Source: an uncultured Desulfotignum sp.
GTDB taxonomy: Bacteria; Desulfobacterota; Desulfobacteria; Desulfobacterales; Desulfobacteraceae
Assembly: GCA_937951975.1 (NCBI GenBank)
Contig: CALGAJ010000058.1
Coordinates: 1 to 5,605 of the forward strand
Direction of reading: 5' to 3'
DNA: 5,605 nucleotides
Of the stretch, positions 5,057 through 5,605 are shown piece after piece. The position numbers and the translations under genes were made by a program. Every line of letters starts with the position of its first letter. Positions within the stretch are counted from its first letter, which is position 1. Below the pieces are notes generated by a model. The model was not told where the DNA came from, did no database searches, and saw only the letters and a program-made list of their open reading frames with translations.

Positions 5057-5605
5057 TTGCCGCCTCCTTCTTGCTTTCGGCCTGTTTTTTGAATATCTCA
5101 TCCACCTGATCCGCTCCTGCTTTCAATGCTTCATCCCGCAGGTGTGCATATCTCATAGTCATAACCGGGCTTTTGTGGGTCAATAGCCGTTGCAGGGTGT
5201 AAAGGTCAACTTTTCCGCTGCTCGCCAGCATGCTTGCATAGACGTGCCGCAGCCCGTGAAGGGGTCTGAATCCTTTGGGCAGCTTGGCATTTTTGCAAAT
5301 CTCACGCATGGGTTTTATTATATCGGTTCTTTGTTTCCCGCCACGCCCAGGGAATACATATGGGCTCCGGGTCCTGGGATGATTTTGCAGCAGATCCCGT
5401 GCAGTCTGGTTAAGCGGTATCCGTTCATCAGTGCCGCCTTTGGGGTCTCGTATCAGAATAAAACCACTCTCTTTGTTAATGTCGCTCCACTTCAGCCTGA
5501 AAAGCTCCCCACGTCTCATGCCGGTGAACAATGCCATTTTCATCATGGCCCCGGCCTGGGGGTGTGTGTCCTCCTCGATTGCAGCCAGAAGTGCCGTTAA
5601 CTGGT
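5049..5605 (-). CDS. Tyrosine recombinase (integrase), C-terminal catalytic part, 5' end outside window
   Basis: This is a site-specific recombinase that would integrate and excise the element by cutting DNA with a tyrosine nucleophile. The frame is open to the right edge, so the N-terminal arm- and core-binding domains are missing; 184 codons are visible. All catalytic positions of the family are present (counting visible residues): Arg30 in TGMRRGEL, Lys55 in the DPKGGTDE hairpin, His116 and Arg119 in HGLRH, His143 in LLTHKS and the nucleophile Tyr152 in MRYAHL. The tail after Tyr152 is lysine- and alanine-rich. An internal ATG-ATG at 5546 lies just before the first catalytic motif and is not a plausible start. 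The stop overlaps the next gene by 8 nt, suggesting translational coupling. It reads toward the element interior, so an att site is more likely to the right, outside this window. Confidence 0.93.
   Translation of the reverse strand, partial: QLTALLAAIEEDTHPQAGAMMKMALFTGMRRGELFRLKWSDINKESGFILIRDPKGGTDERIPLNQTARDLLQNHPRTRSPYVFPGRGGKQRTDIIKPMREICKNAKLPKGFRPLHGLRHVYASMLASSGKVDLYTLQRLLTHKSPVMTMRYAHLRDEALKAGADQVDEIFKKQAESKKEAANG
5063..5069 (-). promoter_or_regulatory. Ribosome binding site for the 324-aa gene
   Basis: AAGGAGG sits 6 nt before the ATG at 5056, inside the last codons of the integrase gene. It selects ATG 5056 over the upstream in-frame codon at 5101, which has no comparable site. 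Confidence 0.75.

Noticed and set aside
5057..5101. Extended N-terminus of the 324-aa protein starting at 5101
   Set aside because: It would add a basic stretch antiparallel to nothing known and bury the AAGGAGG site inside the coding sequence; ATG 5056 is better supported.

Overview
The window looks like the left-reading early module of an integrated mobile element (a phage satellite, prophage remnant or integrative element) from a bacterium of moderate GC. All supported genes lie on the minus strand in one tight run. The host cannot be read with certainty. The composition and gene style would suit a Desulfobacterota-type (former deltaproteobacterial) genome, but that is an inference with little direct support.

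Layout in transcription order (right to left): the catalytic domain of a tyrosine recombinase, cut by the window edge (5605-5049). A 324-aa unrecognised protein with a helix-turn-helix and a four-cysteine cluster follows, overlapping it by 8 nt (5056-4082). Then a 92-nt gap with two dyads, an 81-aa AlpA/excisionase-like protein (3989-3744) and a doubtful 72-aa ORF (3741-3523) that may instead be the promoter region of the next gene. Next is an 807-aa replication protein joining a Toprim primase region to a DUF3987 domain (3533-1110). The run ends with a 181-aa protein with a disordered N-terminus and a Cys-rich C-terminus (1123-578), a 128-aa hypothetical (562-176), and an ORF running off the left edge. 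No tRNA, IS, CRISPR or rRNA was seen, and there is no gene-free stretch over 300 bases.

The most striking signal is at 901-1091, inside the start of the 181-aa gene and directly after the replication gene. The hexamer TGCTAA occurs six times and then its reverse complement TTAGCA six times, in four triplets. The triplets are arranged almost perfectly symmetrically about position 996 (spacings 9,9 / 11,10 / 10,11 / 9,9). I found no exact copy elsewhere in the window. Two of the four triplets have spacings that break the codon frame, so this is a DNA-level signal. It is best explained as an iteron-type replication origin, or another multi-site protein-binding locus, serving the adjacent primase.

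Working model (inference): the recombinase and the AlpA-like protein control integration and excision. After excision, the Toprim-DUF3987 protein, perhaps with a partner, recognises the 901-1091 array and starts replication. This parallels the int / alpA / primase / iteron-origin logic of P4-like satellites, but with different proteins and an origin of unusual symmetry.
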